64,000 bases of DNA from Aminipila sp963524205 (GCA_963524205.1 CAURED010000013.1:43156-107155), one strand, 5' to 3'. Shown: positions 35,393-44,712, counted from the stretch's first letter. The notes: generated from the letters alone by a model not told the origin. Made by a program: numbers and translations.

Positions 35393-36958
35393 CTAACCTT
35401 TTAATAATCGTTCAACAATAGATTTATTTTTTTCAAATTCAAGTTCTTTCTTTAATTTATTGATCTCTTCGATTAAGCCCTGGATTTCTTCTTTTATCAC
35501 TGTATTCTCTTGTTTGATCGCTATATTTTCTTGTTTTATCACTATATTTTCTTGTTTTATCACTGCATTTTCTTCTTTGCATTCGCTTAATTTATTTTCA
35601 ATATTTACTGTAGATTTTTTACCCTCCACAAACTGTCGATTACTCTCCTCTAGCTCATTTTTCATTTTCTGCTGTAATTCCATAAATACGTCACAATTCT
35701 CATCAGACTTCTTTTTTTGTTCTAAGAGTTGAGTAATCTTTTCTTTATAATCATCAATCATTTTTTGCTTCTTTTGCATTTGTATTCTTAAAGCCACCAT
35801 TGTCTTTTTCAATTGTTTATTCTCTGATTTATCCCGATATAATTCTATTTTTAAATTTTGAAGTGCATCTACTTTTTCAGGTACATTTAATTGCTTTACA
35901 CGGCCTTGGCTCTCCTCAACCTGATTAACATCGCATTTTAATATTTTCTGTGTTTTTATTACAAATTGACTAGGGAAAAATAAATTCAACCCAGATTGGC
36001 CCGCTCCATAAACTTCTCTTTCTTTAATAGCTAATTCTTTGTCACAAGCTATATAAAAATGATACCTATCAACTTTATCGTCATTACCCTTGTTAACGTT
36101 GGCTGGTCTGCTCCAATTTATACCATCAAAAACCGAATAAAATATTTTATTTTCTTCCAGCCAGCAAGAATATAAATTATTATTTAATTCAAATAATAGA
36201 GGTTCCCTCAGTTCCATTTTACTTTCACAAACTCTGAACTCTTGAATAGCTCCACCCATCTTTACACGTACATGGTCCAGGTAATAGGTAGAACCTTCTC
36301 TGTACTTGTTTAATATATGCATATTCTGCTGATCATTTAGCATATCAAAATCGATATCGTCTCCCTGAATACTATAAAGCCTTTTTTCTACAGTCCATCT
36401 ATGTTTTTTATACCTGCTATAATTTAAAGAAATTTCTTCACCTTCATCTGTGATAAAAAGCATATCAATATTATTCATCTTGTCTACTTTTACTATATAA
36501 TCTTCCTTTACTTTAGGGGTCAAAATAATATCCAACAGTTTAGGGTCTTTAACTTCTTTCCCATCCCATATACTGTGTATTAACACTCCGTGATTACTGC
36601 CACTGGTCTCTACTAGTAAATAGAAAATATGCATCTCACTGCCAATAATGTTGACTTTTAAATCATGTATTTCAAATTCATCACTATCCATTAGGTAGAC
36701 TGTTTTCCCAATCCACTGGTTATCCTTCAATGTACAGTATTTTATTTCTCCTTTTGTATTGCTGTATATAATATGTATTTTTCCCTCTTCCTCTACATAA
36801 ACAGCAAACCCAAGTATATTTTTATCAATTATACTCTCTTTGGTCCATTTTCCTTCTCCATACATAATGCTATAGCATAACTCTTTATTGTCATTTTGTG
36901 AAAACTTCCATATATTATTTGTATAATCAACATATATCCAAGAATATAAACCACGCAT
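35393..36958 (-). CDS. Repeat-blade protein with C-terminal coiled coil
   Basis: 521 residues, not matched to a named family. The first 300 residues contain recurring strands such as IHIIYSNTKGEIKYC, MHIFYLLVE, INMLFITDEG and LYSCWLEENKIFYSVFDG. This suggests a propeller of short WxxxxLxx blades, as in sugar-binding or cell-surface propellers. Residues about 370-521 form a long charged coiled coil, including IKQEN repeated at 7-residue spacing. There is no signal peptide. I chose the ATG at 36956-36958 with AAGGGGTGA 10 bases upstream, not the TTG eight codons earlier. It is divergent from a spore-surface-like gene. The function is unknown. Confidence 0.7.
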   Translation of the reverse strand: MRGLYSWIYVDYTNNIWKFSQNDNKELCYSIMYGEGKWTKESIIDKNILGFAVYVEEEGKIHIIYSNTKGEIKYCTLKDNQWIGKTVYLMDSDEFEIHDLKVNIIGSEMHIFYLLVETSGSNHGVLIHSIWDGKEVKDPKLLDIILTPKVKEDYIVKVDKMNNIDMLFITDEGEEISLNYSRYKKHRWTVEKRLYSIQGDDIDFDMLNDQQNMHILNKYREGSTYYLDHVRVKMGGAIQEFRVCESKMELREPLLFELNNNLYSCWLEENKIFYSVFDGINWSRPANVNKGNDDKVDRYHFYIACDKELAIKEREVYGAGQSGLNLFFPSQFVIKTQKILKCDVNQVEESQGRVKQLNVPEKVDALQNLKIELYRDKSENKQLKKTMVALRIQMQKKQKMIDDYKEKITQLLEQKKKSDENCDVFMELQQKMKNELEESNRQFVEGKKSTVNIENKLSECKEENAVIKQENIVIKQENIAIKQENTVIKEEIQGLIEEINKLKKELEFEKNKSIVERLLKG

Positions 36959-37128
36959 AATCTCTATCACCCCTTCGTTCAATTATATTCTTATGAATGC
37001 TGATTATTCGCTTTTAGTAATCGATAAACCACTTTTTCATTCAATTTTATATAGTATATGCTGTTTAACATGCATAGCCATATTTCCTGCACAATAAAAA
37101 AAATTTTTTAATCTATTTTTATATTGTC

Positions 37129-37155
37129 ACCTCTTTTTTATTATTACATATGATG
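37129..37155 (+). promoter_or_regulatory. Candidate SigK-type (mother-cell) promoter
   Basis: AC at 37129-37130, exactly 16 bases, then CATATGATG (37147-37155), one base off the CATAnnnTA -10 pattern. It lies about 140 bp before a spore-surface-like gene. The match is short and should be treated as a prediction. Hairpins at TCTC-TGTA-GAGA and GGGT-AAG-ACCC follow in the leader. Confidence 0.35.
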
Positions 37156-37296
37156 GAGTATAACAAAAATCTCTGTAGAGATGAATCAGGGTAAGACCCC
37201 TAAGTACATGAGGAACTGCGAAAAATATTTAAAATACAGTGCTCTTGTATTTTAAAATTATATAAAATCATAACCTTTTAATAAGGAGGAAAACTT

Positions 37297-38217
37297 ATGT
37301 CTATTAACTTTAAAAAATTTGTACCACGTCCCGGTCTTGTTAATAAACAGGGGCTTTTACCAGACCCTTCAGAATTGGTTTGCATAGAAGTTCCTAAGAT
37401 ATTTGATCAATGTTTAATTAAAAGATGTCTTGTATACGGCAAAGGGATTGATACAGATACAACCGATTGCGAATTGAGAAGTGATCCGCTTGATAATCCA
37501 AAGAGATACATTCGTAGTAGAGACTTTAATGTAACACTTATTTCTGTGGACAAAATACCACTTAGGAAAAAAGCCAACTTTAAAAAAATAATACTTCATT
37601 ACATGATATCTTTTTATGCTGACTACATTGACTGTGATGGCGTAAACAGAAGCGAATTCTATGAAATCAATAGAACGGATGTAATTGGAAAATTCTACTG
37701 TCCTGATTCTATAGCTCAAATTTCAGCTAATTATGTACCAGATAAACAATCAAAAGATTTAGATGGAAATATTATAAAAATTGAAATGGTAGCTGAAGCA
37801 CTAGATGGCAAATTGTCACAAGATAAAGAAGAAAACTGTTTCCTAGATATTACTTTGGGATACTTCATTATTGTAAAATGTGAGCTTATTGTTCAGCTCC
37901 TTGTACCCGCTTATGGCTACTGTCCAGTTCCAGACAAACCATGCGAAGAAGAAGAGGAAGAAAATCCATGTAGAAGATTTAACAACGCTCCAATTCCAAA
38001 ATTCTATCCAGATCAGAACTTAAGACCATTGTTCCCTGACTATTGCGATAATGATAGATACAATGATGAGGGATACAATGATGAAGGATACAATGATGAA
38101 GAACTTGATGATGAAGAATTTGAATGTAGAGGATTTGAATGTAAGGAATTTGGCTGTAACCAATGTAATGATAATGACCTTGATGATAGATACGTGAATG
38201 ATGAAGATGATATGTAA
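37297..38217 (+). CDS. Spore-surface-like acidic repeat protein
   Basis: 306 residues. Residues 1-210 form a soluble domain with SELVCIEVPKIFDQCLIKRCL, a pattern I associate with clostridial coat-type proteins. The domain includes several Cys residues. From about 225 the protein is proline/Glu-rich (EEEEEENPC), then low complexity with YNDEG repeated three times and a Cys/Asp/Glu-rich tail. No signal peptide is present, consistent with mother-cell assembly. AAGGAGGAAA precedes the start. A Cys-rich DUF4489-like gene follows 127 bp on. Spore coat or exosporium location is inferred from composition and neighbour. Confidence 0.65.
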   Translation: MSINFKKFVPRPGLVNKQGLLPDPSELVCIEVPKIFDQCLIKRCLVYGKGIDTDTTDCELRSDPLDNPKRYIRSRDFNVTLISVDKIPLRKKANFKKIILHYMISFYADYIDCDGVNRSEFYEINRTDVIGKFYCPDSIAQISANYVPDKQSKDLDGNIIKIEMVAEALDGKLSQDKEENCFLDITLGYFIIVKCELIVQLLVPAYGYCPVPDKPCEEEEEENPCRRFNNAPIPKFYPDQNLRPLFPDYCDNDRYNDEGYNDEGYNDEELDDEEFECRGFECKEFGCNQCNDNDLDDRYVNDEDDM

Positions 38218-38344
38218 AATGATTACCATCATCTATCTTCGCTAACACTATGATACTCTTAAGTTATAGTAAATACACTTAAAAGGCCAATACTTAGATT
38301 ATCTTTTAGATAATTTAAAATTTAAAAATATGGAGGTTTTCACT

Positions 38345-38923
38345 ATGAATTCTAATTCAAGATATAATGATGATTGCGATGCTTGTGGAAAAGATCGAAA
38401 AGATTGTTGCCGTTCTAGAAATGATGATTGCGATTTTTGTGGAAAAGAGAGAAAAGAATCTTGCCGTCCTAGAAAAGAAGCATGCCCAACTATTATTAAA
38501 TGCAGCTGCCCTGGTGCAGTTACAATTCCTACTGCAACTATTGTAGGAACTACTTTTACTCCTAGCTCATTAACACTTAATACTTGTAGATTAGAAAATC
38601 CATGCGCTAAAATTGAATTCGCAAGTAATATTGTTGCAACAGCTTTTCTTGGTTCTATAAGTTTCCAGCTGTTCAAACAATGTGCAAATCAGATTTCTCC
38701 AGTACCTGTAGGCCCTTCGTTCACTTATTCAAGACTATTAGCAATAACTGAGTCAGATACATTCACATTCTTCGTTTGTGATTGTGACTCTTGCTTTAAT
38801 GACTGCTGCACTTATACAGTCGTTGTAACAGTGAATGCTGTAACAGCAGGTGTTCTATCAATAAATAACGCAACTATTGGAGCAATTGCTACTTGTAATG
38901 TATGTAATGGTGGATGTTGTTAA
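38345..38923 (+). CDS. Cys-rich DUF4489-like protein
   Basis: 193 residues. A Cys/Arg/Asp-rich N-terminus has two related units (DDCDACGKDRKDCC and DDCDFCGKERKESC). A beta-rich domain follows, with CPGAVTIPTATIVGTTFTP, CAKIEFASNIVATAFLGSISFQLFKQC, FFVCDCDSCFNDCCTY and a final CNGGCC. I recognise this as the DUF4489 pattern of clostridial/bacillus proteins thought to be spore-associated. I chose the ATG at 38345 with GGAGG 8 bases before it. It is probably disulfide cross-linked or metal binding. Confidence 0.7.
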   Translation: MNSNSRYNDDCDACGKDRKDCCRSRNDDCDFCGKERKESCRPRKEACPTIIKCSCPGAVTIPTATIVGTTFTPSSLTLNTCRLENPCAKIEFASNIVATAFLGSISFQLFKQCANQISPVPVGPSFTYSRLLAITESDTFTFFVCDCDSCFNDCCTYTVVVTVNAVTAGVLSINNATIGAIATCNVCNGGCC

Positions 38924-38987
38924 GATAAAAAGTGTTAAATAATTATTGACACTTCTTTTAGATTGTTAATCGGAGAAACGCCATAGT

Positions 38988-39012
38988 AGCTCTGCTCATA
39001 TTGAGCAGGGCT
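38988..39012. terminator. Terminator between the DUF4489 gene and moaC
   Basis: GCTCTGCTCA (38989-38998) pairs with TGAGCAGGGC (39002-39011), with a T-rich tract on the right. A weaker AAGTGT/ACACTT stem lies at 38929-38953. Confidence 0.75.
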
Positions 39013-39035
39013 AATTTCTTATATATCACTTATCA

Positions 39036-39530
39036 CTAATCGTTATCACACCAGCTGTATAACCCACTTTTTCCACCTTTTTTTGTTATTAAGTGAATGT
39101 TTTCAATGCAAATGTCCTTTTGTACTGCCTTGCACATATCGTATATAGTCAGTGCCGCTACGGAGACTGCAGTCAGTGCCTCCATTTCAACGCCTGTTTT
39201 TCCACTACAGCTTACTTTACTTGTAATTTTAATTTTTCCGTGGCTGTCGCCAACTTCAATCAATTCAAAATTCATATCTACACCTGTTATGAATAAAGGG
39301 TGACACATAGGTATCATCTCCGATGTTTTCTTTGCCCCCATTATACCTGCGATTTGAGCTGTTCCAAGCACTTCGCCTTTCTTATTCCCGCCATTTTTTA
39401 TTATCTCAAAGGTTTCTTTATTTACTAAAACGTAACCAACTGCCTCAGCCATTCTCTCAGTGATGTCTTTTTGTCCTACATTAACCATTTTCGCTCGTCC
39501 CTGCTTATTTATATGTGTAAGTTCTCCCAT
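39036..39530 (-). CDS. moaC: Cyclic pyranopterin monophosphate synthase MoaC
   Basis: 164-residue enzyme making cPMP from the MoaA product in molybdenum cofactor synthesis. The motifs LTHINKQGRAKMVNVGQK, MIPMCHPL, VEMEALTAVSVAALTIYDMCKA and the C-terminal KKGGKSG are all present. It is isolated from other moa/moe genes in the window. An AGAGGAG site lies about 10 bases upstream of the start. The last residues (SWCDND) are a short extension. Confidence 0.94.
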   Translation of the reverse strand: MGELTHINKQGRAKMVNVGQKDITERMAEAVGYVLVNKETFEIIKNGGNKKGEVLGTAQIAGIMGAKKTSEMIPMCHPLFITGVDMNFELIEVGDSHGKIKITSKVSCSGKTGVEMEALTAVSVAALTIYDMCKAVQKDICIENIHLITKKGGKSGLYSWCDND

Positions 39531-39598
39531 CTCGACTTATACTCCTCTTGTATTCATCATTCTGTTACTATCAGACTTAATTTTCTTGGAATCAAAAA

Positions 39599-39631
39599 AG
39601 CAGACATAATAAATGCTATCATGTCTACTTT
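39599..39631 (-). terminator. Terminator after the CheV gene
   Basis: On the minus strand GTAGACATGAT pairs with ATTATGTCTGC and is followed by TTTTTTG. Confidence 0.7.
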
Positions 39632-39640
39632 AATTTTAAA

Positions 39641-40570
39641 TTAATGATTTTCGGTAAGCTTATCAATTAGAGATACTAATTTCCCAATTTCTGGTTTGCT
39701 AATCTGCTCATCAGCACCCAGCTGCTTTCCCTTGATACGCATTTCCTCACTTATTAATGATGAGAATAGAATTAAAGGAATCTTTTTAAGTACTAAATCC
39801 TCCTTAACAAGCTTTGTTAATCTGTGTCCATCCATTAAAGGCATTTCTATATCTGATACGATACAAGCAACATGATCTTTTATAGGATCTCCAGATTCTT
39901 TTGCTTCCAGTAGATAATCCCATGCCTCCTGGCCATTATCTGTTTTAATTGTATTTTTATAACCAGCCTTATGTAAACACTCTATAATTAGTTTTGAAAG
40001 CAGCATTGAGTCTTCCGCAACCAGAATAGTTTTTTCCATCGTATGACGTTCTCCCATTTTCTCAATGGCTTCAACCTGTATACTGGATTCAGGACTAATT
40101 TCTGCAATAATTTTTTCAAAATCTAGTATGGTTATAAGACGTCCCTGAAATTCAGCTATTCCTGTAGCTGCGCCATCCTGTCCACCATAAACCGCCTTAT
40201 CCGGTTTTTTAATTGCAGTCCAAGATATTCTATCTATACCTACAACTGTATGTACGTGAAAAGCAAAACTTAAATTATTAAAATGTGTAACAACAAAAAT
40301 GTCACGGCCAGAGTTTTCACATTCAGGAAGACCTAGATATTTAGCAAGACTTATTACAGTAATAATCTCATCTCTTGGCTTAAACACCCCTTCTACTACG
40401 TGATGTGAATTAGGCATTGGTTTTACCGCCTGAGCCACCATAATCTCACGCACTTTAGCAACATTTATTCCAAAAGTTTCATCTGCAACGGTGAATTCAA
40501 TAATTTCAAGTTCATTTGTTCCTGACTCTAAAAGTATACTAGTTTTATTAGCACTCTCTGGAATTGCCAT
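39641..40570 (-). CDS. cheV: CheV-type chemotaxis coupling protein (CheW-REC)
   Basis: 309 residues. An N-terminal CheW-like domain (about 20-165) has EIIEFTVADETFGINVAKVREI and PNSHHVVEGVF. A C-terminal receiver domain (about 180-309) has AEDS, phospho-Asp in CIVSDIEMPLMDG and Lys in EQISKPEIG. CheV couples chemoreceptors to CheA and tunes adaptation. I chose the ATG at 40568-40570, seven bases after GGGAGGAAT. It follows alsS by 77 bp on the minus strand. A chemoreceptor gene lies 2.5 kb away. Confidence 0.88.
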   Translation of the reverse strand: MAIPESANKTSILLESGTNELEIIEFTVADETFGINVAKVREIMVAQAVKPMPNSHHVVEGVFKPRDEIITVISLAKYLGLPECENSGRDIFVVTHFNNLSFAFHVHTVVGIDRISWTAIKKPDKAVYGGQDGAATGIAEFQGRLITILDFEKIIAEISPESSIQVEAIEKMGERHTMEKTILVAEDSMLLSKLIIECLHKAGYKNTIKTDNGQEAWDYLLEAKESGDPIKDHVACIVSDIEMPLMDGHRLTKLVKEDLVLKKIPLILFSSLISEEMRIKGKQLGADEQISKPEIGKLVSLIDKLTENH

Positions 40571-40647
40571 ATCCATTCCTCCCATACAAATTTAATTTGT
40601 AAAACTTAACCTATAATATTGTTAAAATATTACTTCATTATACAACA

Positions 40648-42303
40648 TTAAATCTCGCTTGCATAGACTTCTTTTAAATGTGCTGTTAGTTTTGTGTTCT
40701 CATCATAATCAACCCTGCAGTCGATAATGCAGGCAACATCCTGCCTGAACGCTTCTTCCAGAGTAGGGATTAGCTCAGCTGCGGCTTCAATTCTATAGCC
40801 CTTGGCCCCGAAACTCTCAGCATATTTAACAAAATCAGGATTTGTAAAATTCACATAGCAGCTTTTATTAAACTTGTCCATCTGCTTCCACTTAATTAAT
40901 CCATAATTGCTATCATTAAAAATAAGTACTACAATCGGTGTTCCAATCCTTAACGCGGTTTCTATTTCCTGTGAATTCATCATAAACCCACCGTCACCAG
41001 TTATAGCAAGTACCTTTTTATCCGGATTAATAAGTTTAGCTGAAACTGCACCCGGTACAGCTATTCCCATAGTTGCAAATCCATTTGAAATAACACATGT
41101 ATTTGGTATTCTACAATGGTAATGTCTTGCAATCCACATTTTATGTGCCCCTACATCTGATATTACTATGTCATTGTCACCCATTACTTTTCTAACATCA
41201 TATAAGATTTTCTGAGGTTTCATTGGGAAGCAAGTGTCATTTGCATAAGACTCATACTCTGCCTCCATGGCAGCTCTAACCTTTAATGCATATTCGGGTT
41301 CGGTATTTCTATGTACTCTTCTTCTAATCTGAGTAAGAGAATGTGCAATATCTCCTACTACTTCAACCTCTGGCTCGTAAAATTTATTGATGTGTGTTGG
41401 CCTTGTATCTACATGAATTATTCTTCGTTGGCCTTCTTTATTCCATCTTACAGGTGCATATTCCACAATATCATATCCAATAGCTATAACAAGGTCAGCC
41501 TTTTCAAGTACTTTGTTTGCATAATCTTTCTGTGGAATGCCAATTGTCCACATTGAATATTTATTATCATAAGGGATAATGCCTTTTGCCATCATTGTAT
41601 TGATTACTGGAATTTTTAAGCTTTCAGCAAACATTGTTAATGCCTCACAGCACTTACCTCTTACTGCTCCACTTCCTACTAATACAACAGGGCTTTTGGA
41701 GGAAAATATTGCTCCAGCAGCATCTTCAATGCTATTTATATCTGCCATTTCCTGCGGTGCATTTCTTTTTTCAAGCGGCCTTTCATCATCACTAACTTCC
41801 ATCCCTGCTATGTTTACAGGTAAATCTATATGGCAGGCACCTGGCTTTTCATTTTCTGCATATTTAAAAGCGATACGAACAATTTCACTAACTGTGTCAG
41901 GTCTTACAATCTGCTTGCTTCTCTTGGTAATAGGTTCAAACAATTTGCACAAATCTAAAGCCTGATGGGAAGTAATATGCATTCTCTCCGTTCCAACCTG
42001 ACCTGTTATGGCCACCAGCGGCGCTCCATCTTCATGAGCGTCAGCTACACCAGTAACTAAGTTTGTTGCTCCAGGACCTAGAGTTGATAAACAAACACCA
42101 GCCTTTCCTGTTAATCTTCCATAGACATCGGCCATAAATGCTGCGCCTTGTTCATGTCTTGTTGTAATAAATCTTATAGGTGAATCATACAAAGCATTCA
42201 TTACTTCAAGGTTTTCCTCTCCAGGAATACCAAATATGTACTCTACATCTTCCTGCTCCAAGCATTTTACTAACATCTGTGCTGTGTTTAACTTCTTACT
42301 CAT
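40648..42303 (-). CDS. alsS: Acetolactate synthase (catabolic AlsS type)
   Basis: 551-residue ThDP enzyme condensing two pyruvates to 2-acetolactate. The activating Glu lies in FGIPGEENLEVM, the ThDP/Mg motif begins GDGGFMMNSQEIETA, and NDSNYGLIKWKQ is characteristic of AlsS-like forms. No ilvN-type regulatory subunit or alsD decarboxylase gene is adjacent. An excess-pyruvate outlet is likely in this amino acid fermenter. An IlvB biosynthetic role is less likely but possible. Confidence 0.87.
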   Translation of the reverse strand: MSKKLNTAQMLVKCLEQEDVEYIFGIPGEENLEVMNALYDSPIRFITTRHEQGAAFMADVYGRLTGKAGVCLSTLGPGATNLVTGVADAHEDGAPLVAITGQVGTERMHITSHQALDLCKLFEPITKRSKQIVRPDTVSEIVRIAFKYAENEKPGACHIDLPVNIAGMEVSDDERPLEKRNAPQEMADINSIEDAAGAIFSSKSPVVLVGSGAVRGKCCEALTMFAESLKIPVINTMMAKGIIPYDNKYSMWTIGIPQKDYANKVLEKADLVIAIGYDIVEYAPVRWNKEGQRRIIHVDTRPTHINKFYEPEVEVVGDIAHSLTQIRRRVHRNTEPEYALKVRAAMEAEYESYANDTCFPMKPQKILYDVRKVMGDNDIVISDVGAHKMWIARHYHCRIPNTCVISNGFATMGIAVPGAVSAKLINPDKKVLAITGDGGFMMNSQEIETALRIGTPIVVLIFNDSNYGLIKWKQMDKFNKSCYVNFTNPDFVKYAESFGAKGYRIEAAAELIPTLEEAFRQDVACIIDCRVDYDENTKLTAHLKEVYASEI

Positions 42304-42467
42304 TTTAAATAATCCTCACTATTTTTTCGGCTAAATAAATATTTCCCTTGGAAAGTGTTTTTTTCTTGGAAATCGTATACATTTTTAAGTTATTTTTATT
42401 CTAGCACAGCTGTTTTTTAATTCAATGATTTTTTGGCATTGTACAATTTAAATACAATTATTCAATT

Positions 42468-42737
42468 TTACAAAACTATCTTGCTGTTAATTAGCTCTTT
42501 TTTCCCAGCTCTAGTTAATTTTTTAATTGAACATTCTCTTTTTAATGCCTCTGATTTGTTTTCATATTCCTCAAAATATACTAACCTTACCGGTCTCCTG
42601 CCTCTTGTGTATTTTGCTGCTTTAGGTCCAGTCCCTTCATTATGAATCCTAATTCTTTCCTCAAGATTTATAGTCCACCCCGTATAATAGGTCCCATCAC
42701 TACACTCTAATATGTATACAAAGTTTTTCTTTTCCAT
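42468..42737 (-). CDS. GIY-YIG nuclease superfamily protein (UPF0213)
   Basis: 89-residue single-domain protein starting KNFVYILECSDGTYYTGWT, where the GIY-YIG pair reads VYI...YTG. It continues with NLEERIRIHNEGTGPKAAKYTRGRRPVRLVY and a final KKLTRAGKKELI. Family members resemble the nuclease domain of UvrC/homing enzymes, but their role is unknown. It is transcribed alone. Confidence 0.88.
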   Translation of the reverse strand: MEKKNFVYILECSDGTYYTGWTINLEERIRIHNEGTGPKAAKYTRGRRPVRLVYFEEYENKSEALKRECSIKKLTRAGKKELINSKIVL

Positions 42738-42945
42738 AAATACCTTCTTGCTATTTTTAATTTTTTATTTATTAATAGAATTTTATCGTATAATACCATA
42801 CAATCCTTCATTTATAAAATAAAAAACCTTTTTAATGTTTACCAACCCACTTTTAGTATGTATAAAAGGATTGACAGTATAGCACATAATACTGCAAATT
42901 CTCTGCTTGCTGTTGTGGCAATATAGTCCTATAATTTGCAAAAAG

Positions 42946-42970
42946 ATGCCATTTTACGGCATTTTTTTTG
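42946..42970. terminator. Orphan terminator-like hairpin before the chemoreceptor
   Basis: ATGCC and GGCAT surround a 7-base loop and are followed by TTTTTTTT on the plus strand. No annotated plus-strand gene ends here. The surrounding gap (42738-43102) otherwise holds the chemoreceptor promoter. Confidence 0.55.
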
Positions 42971-42979
42971 ATGTTTGCA

Positions 42980-43008
42980 TAGACACTTATCATTTAATGT
43001 ACTATACT
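42980..43008 (+). promoter_or_regulatory. SigA-type promoter of the chemoreceptor gene
   Basis: TAGACA (42980-42985), exactly 17 bp, then TATACT (43003-43008), 95 bp before the ATG. Confidence 0.68.
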
Positions 43009-43102
43009 GTAATTAAGATGTATTTTTTGTCCGAATTTGTTTTAGAAATGCATTTGAATTATTTTATTTAGCAATTACATAAACATTGTGAGGTGTATCA
43101 TT

Positions 43103-44668
43103 ATGGCAAAAAATAAAAGTTTATCTGCAAGAATAGCTGCAGTTTCGGCTATCGCTTTAATTGTAGTATTTGCTTTGCTTATTTTAGTAACTACTTTTCT
43201 TAAGGCAACAGCCTTTACGGATTCTATTGGCTTTCTCATAGGGTTTTATCTGGTTGCTCTTGTAATTTTAGTTTTAATTATTTTTAATGTAACAAAGCAA
43301 ACCTTGAAACCATTTAGCGACATAGTATCAGCAGCAGAAAATCTTTCAAAAGGCAATCTTGATATAAAATTAGATACTGACAGCAGTGATGAAATCGGAC
43401 AAGTATCTATAGCCTTTAATACAGTTGCAAAATCCTTAAAAGAATATGTCACTGATATAAATTATTTATTATCTGAGATGGCAAATTATAAATTTGATAT
43501 AAATAGTAAAAACTTAAATGTTTATATCGGCGATTACAAGGATACTTTAAGTTATCTTGAAAACATAAAAACTAATATGTATTCTACAATTTCTCAAATA
43601 CAAAAATCTTCTTCCCAGGTTAATCTTGGTGCAGAACAAGTGTCCTCAGCATCGCAGTCTCTATCACAAGGTGCTGTACAACAGGCAAGCAGTATAGAAG
43701 AACTTTCTGCTACAATTTCTGAAATCGCAGAGCATGTTAAGCACAATGCTAAGAATGCACAAAATGCTAGTTCCCAATCAAATGAAACAGGTGTCGGTGT
43801 TATGGAGAGTAATACACAAATGGCAGAAATGATTTCTGCAATGAACGACATCACTGATAAATCAAGTGAAATTGGTAAAATTATTAAAACAATTGAAGAT
43901 ATTGCTTTCCAGACAAATATCCTTGCCCTTAATGCTGCTGTTGAAGCCGCTCGAGCAGGTACTGCCGGAAAAGGGTTCGCAGTTGTTGCGGACGAAGTTC
44001 GTAACTTAGCAACAAAATCTGCTGAAGCCGCTAAGAATACTACAGATCTTATAGAACAGACAGTTTCTGCTGTTGCTAATGGATCAAAAATTGCAGATGA
44101 CACTGCCACTTCTTTACTTACAGTAGTCGATAAGGCTAGTAAAATAACTGATTTAATCAGTGAGATTGCTAAGGCCTCTGAAGAACAATCAAATTCTATT
44201 GCCCAAGTAAGTGCTGGCATAGATCAGATTTCAGGTGTTGTTCAAAACAACTCAGCTACAGCAGAAGAAAGTGCTGCTGCCAGCCAGGAACTAAATGCTC
44301 AGGCTGATTTATTAAAAAATTTAGTTGATAAGTTTAAAATTGATAATAATTCTAATATACATATTTCGACAACAATTGTTGAATCTAAAGATCCTGTAGA
44401 ACCAAAAGTGGTTACTTCAGTCTCACCTTTGAAAGAAGTTAAAACAGAGCCACTTGTTAAGACACAAAAGGAGCCAGAAAAAATAAAGGTTAAAGAAAAA
44501 GTTAAAGAACCGGAAATCAAGAAAAACAAAGACCCCCAAATAATAAAGGAAACTTTCAAACCAATAGTAGAAAGTCCAATATTTCAATCTAAAAATCAAC
44601 ATACTACAGTTCCAAAAGCAGTTACTCCAGCAGGTACTGCCATTAACGACTTTAGTGATAAATATTAA
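43103..44668 (+). CDS. Methyl-accepting chemotaxis protein with minimal sensor region
   Basis: 521 residues. Two membrane helices (about 10-32 and 42-62) are separated by only a few residues, so there is no real extracellular ligand domain. A HAMP domain (about 63-118) and a methyl-accepting signalling domain follow. The hairpin tip is IEDIAFQTNILALNAAVEAARAG. The final 85 residues are Lys/Glu/Pro-rich and likely disordered. I chose the ATG at 43103 because GTGAGGTG lies 8-10 bases before it. It probably senses a membrane or cytoplasmic state through CheA/CheW/CheV. Confidence 0.88.
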   Translation: MAKNKSLSARIAAVSAIALIVVFALLILVTTFLKATAFTDSIGFLIGFYLVALVILVLIIFNVTKQTLKPFSDIVSAAENLSKGNLDIKLDTDSSDEIGQVSIAFNTVAKSLKEYVTDINYLLSEMANYKFDINSKNLNVYIGDYKDTLSYLENIKTNMYSTISQIQKSSSQVNLGAEQVSSASQSLSQGAVQQASSIEELSATISEIAEHVKHNAKNAQNASSQSNETGVGVMESNTQMAEMISAMNDITDKSSEIGKIIKTIEDIAFQTNILALNAAVEAARAGTAGKGFAVVADEVRNLATKSAEAAKNTTDLIEQTVSAVANGSKIADDTATSLLTVVDKASKITDLISEIAKASEEQSNSIAQVSAGIDQISGVVQNNSATAEESAAASQELNAQADLLKNLVDKFKIDNNSNIHISTTIVESKDPVEPKVVTSVSPLKEVKTEPLVKTQKEPEKIKVKEKVKEPEIKKNKDPQIIKETFKPIVESPIFQSKNQHTTVPKAVTPAGTAINDFSDKY

Positions 44669-44677
44669 ACAAAAAAG

Positions 44678-44712
44678 TAAAGGGGAGATTCCATTATGGC
44701 ATCTCCCCTTTA
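44678..44712. terminator. Bidirectional terminator, chemoreceptor / ornithine racemase
   Basis: TAAAGGGGAGAT (44678-44689) pairs exactly with ATCTCCCCTTTA (44701-44712) between converging genes. Confidence 0.85.

Noticed and set aside
35500..35590. Tandem DNA repeats resembling a CRISPR array
   Set aside because: The repeats are 21 bases apart, in frame, without unique spacers, and encode the IKQEN heptads of the coiled coil.
37160..37290. Known riboswitch in the leader of the spore-surface-like gene
   Set aside because: The small hairpins do not match any riboswitch core I can recognise (SAM, c-di-GMP, TPP, glycine, lysine). Kept only as a structured leader.
43594..44220. 208-codon open frame antisense to the chemoreceptor signalling domain
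   Set aside because: Long antisense frames are common opposite Ala/Glu-rich chemoreceptor coding sequence. No ribosome site or motif is present.
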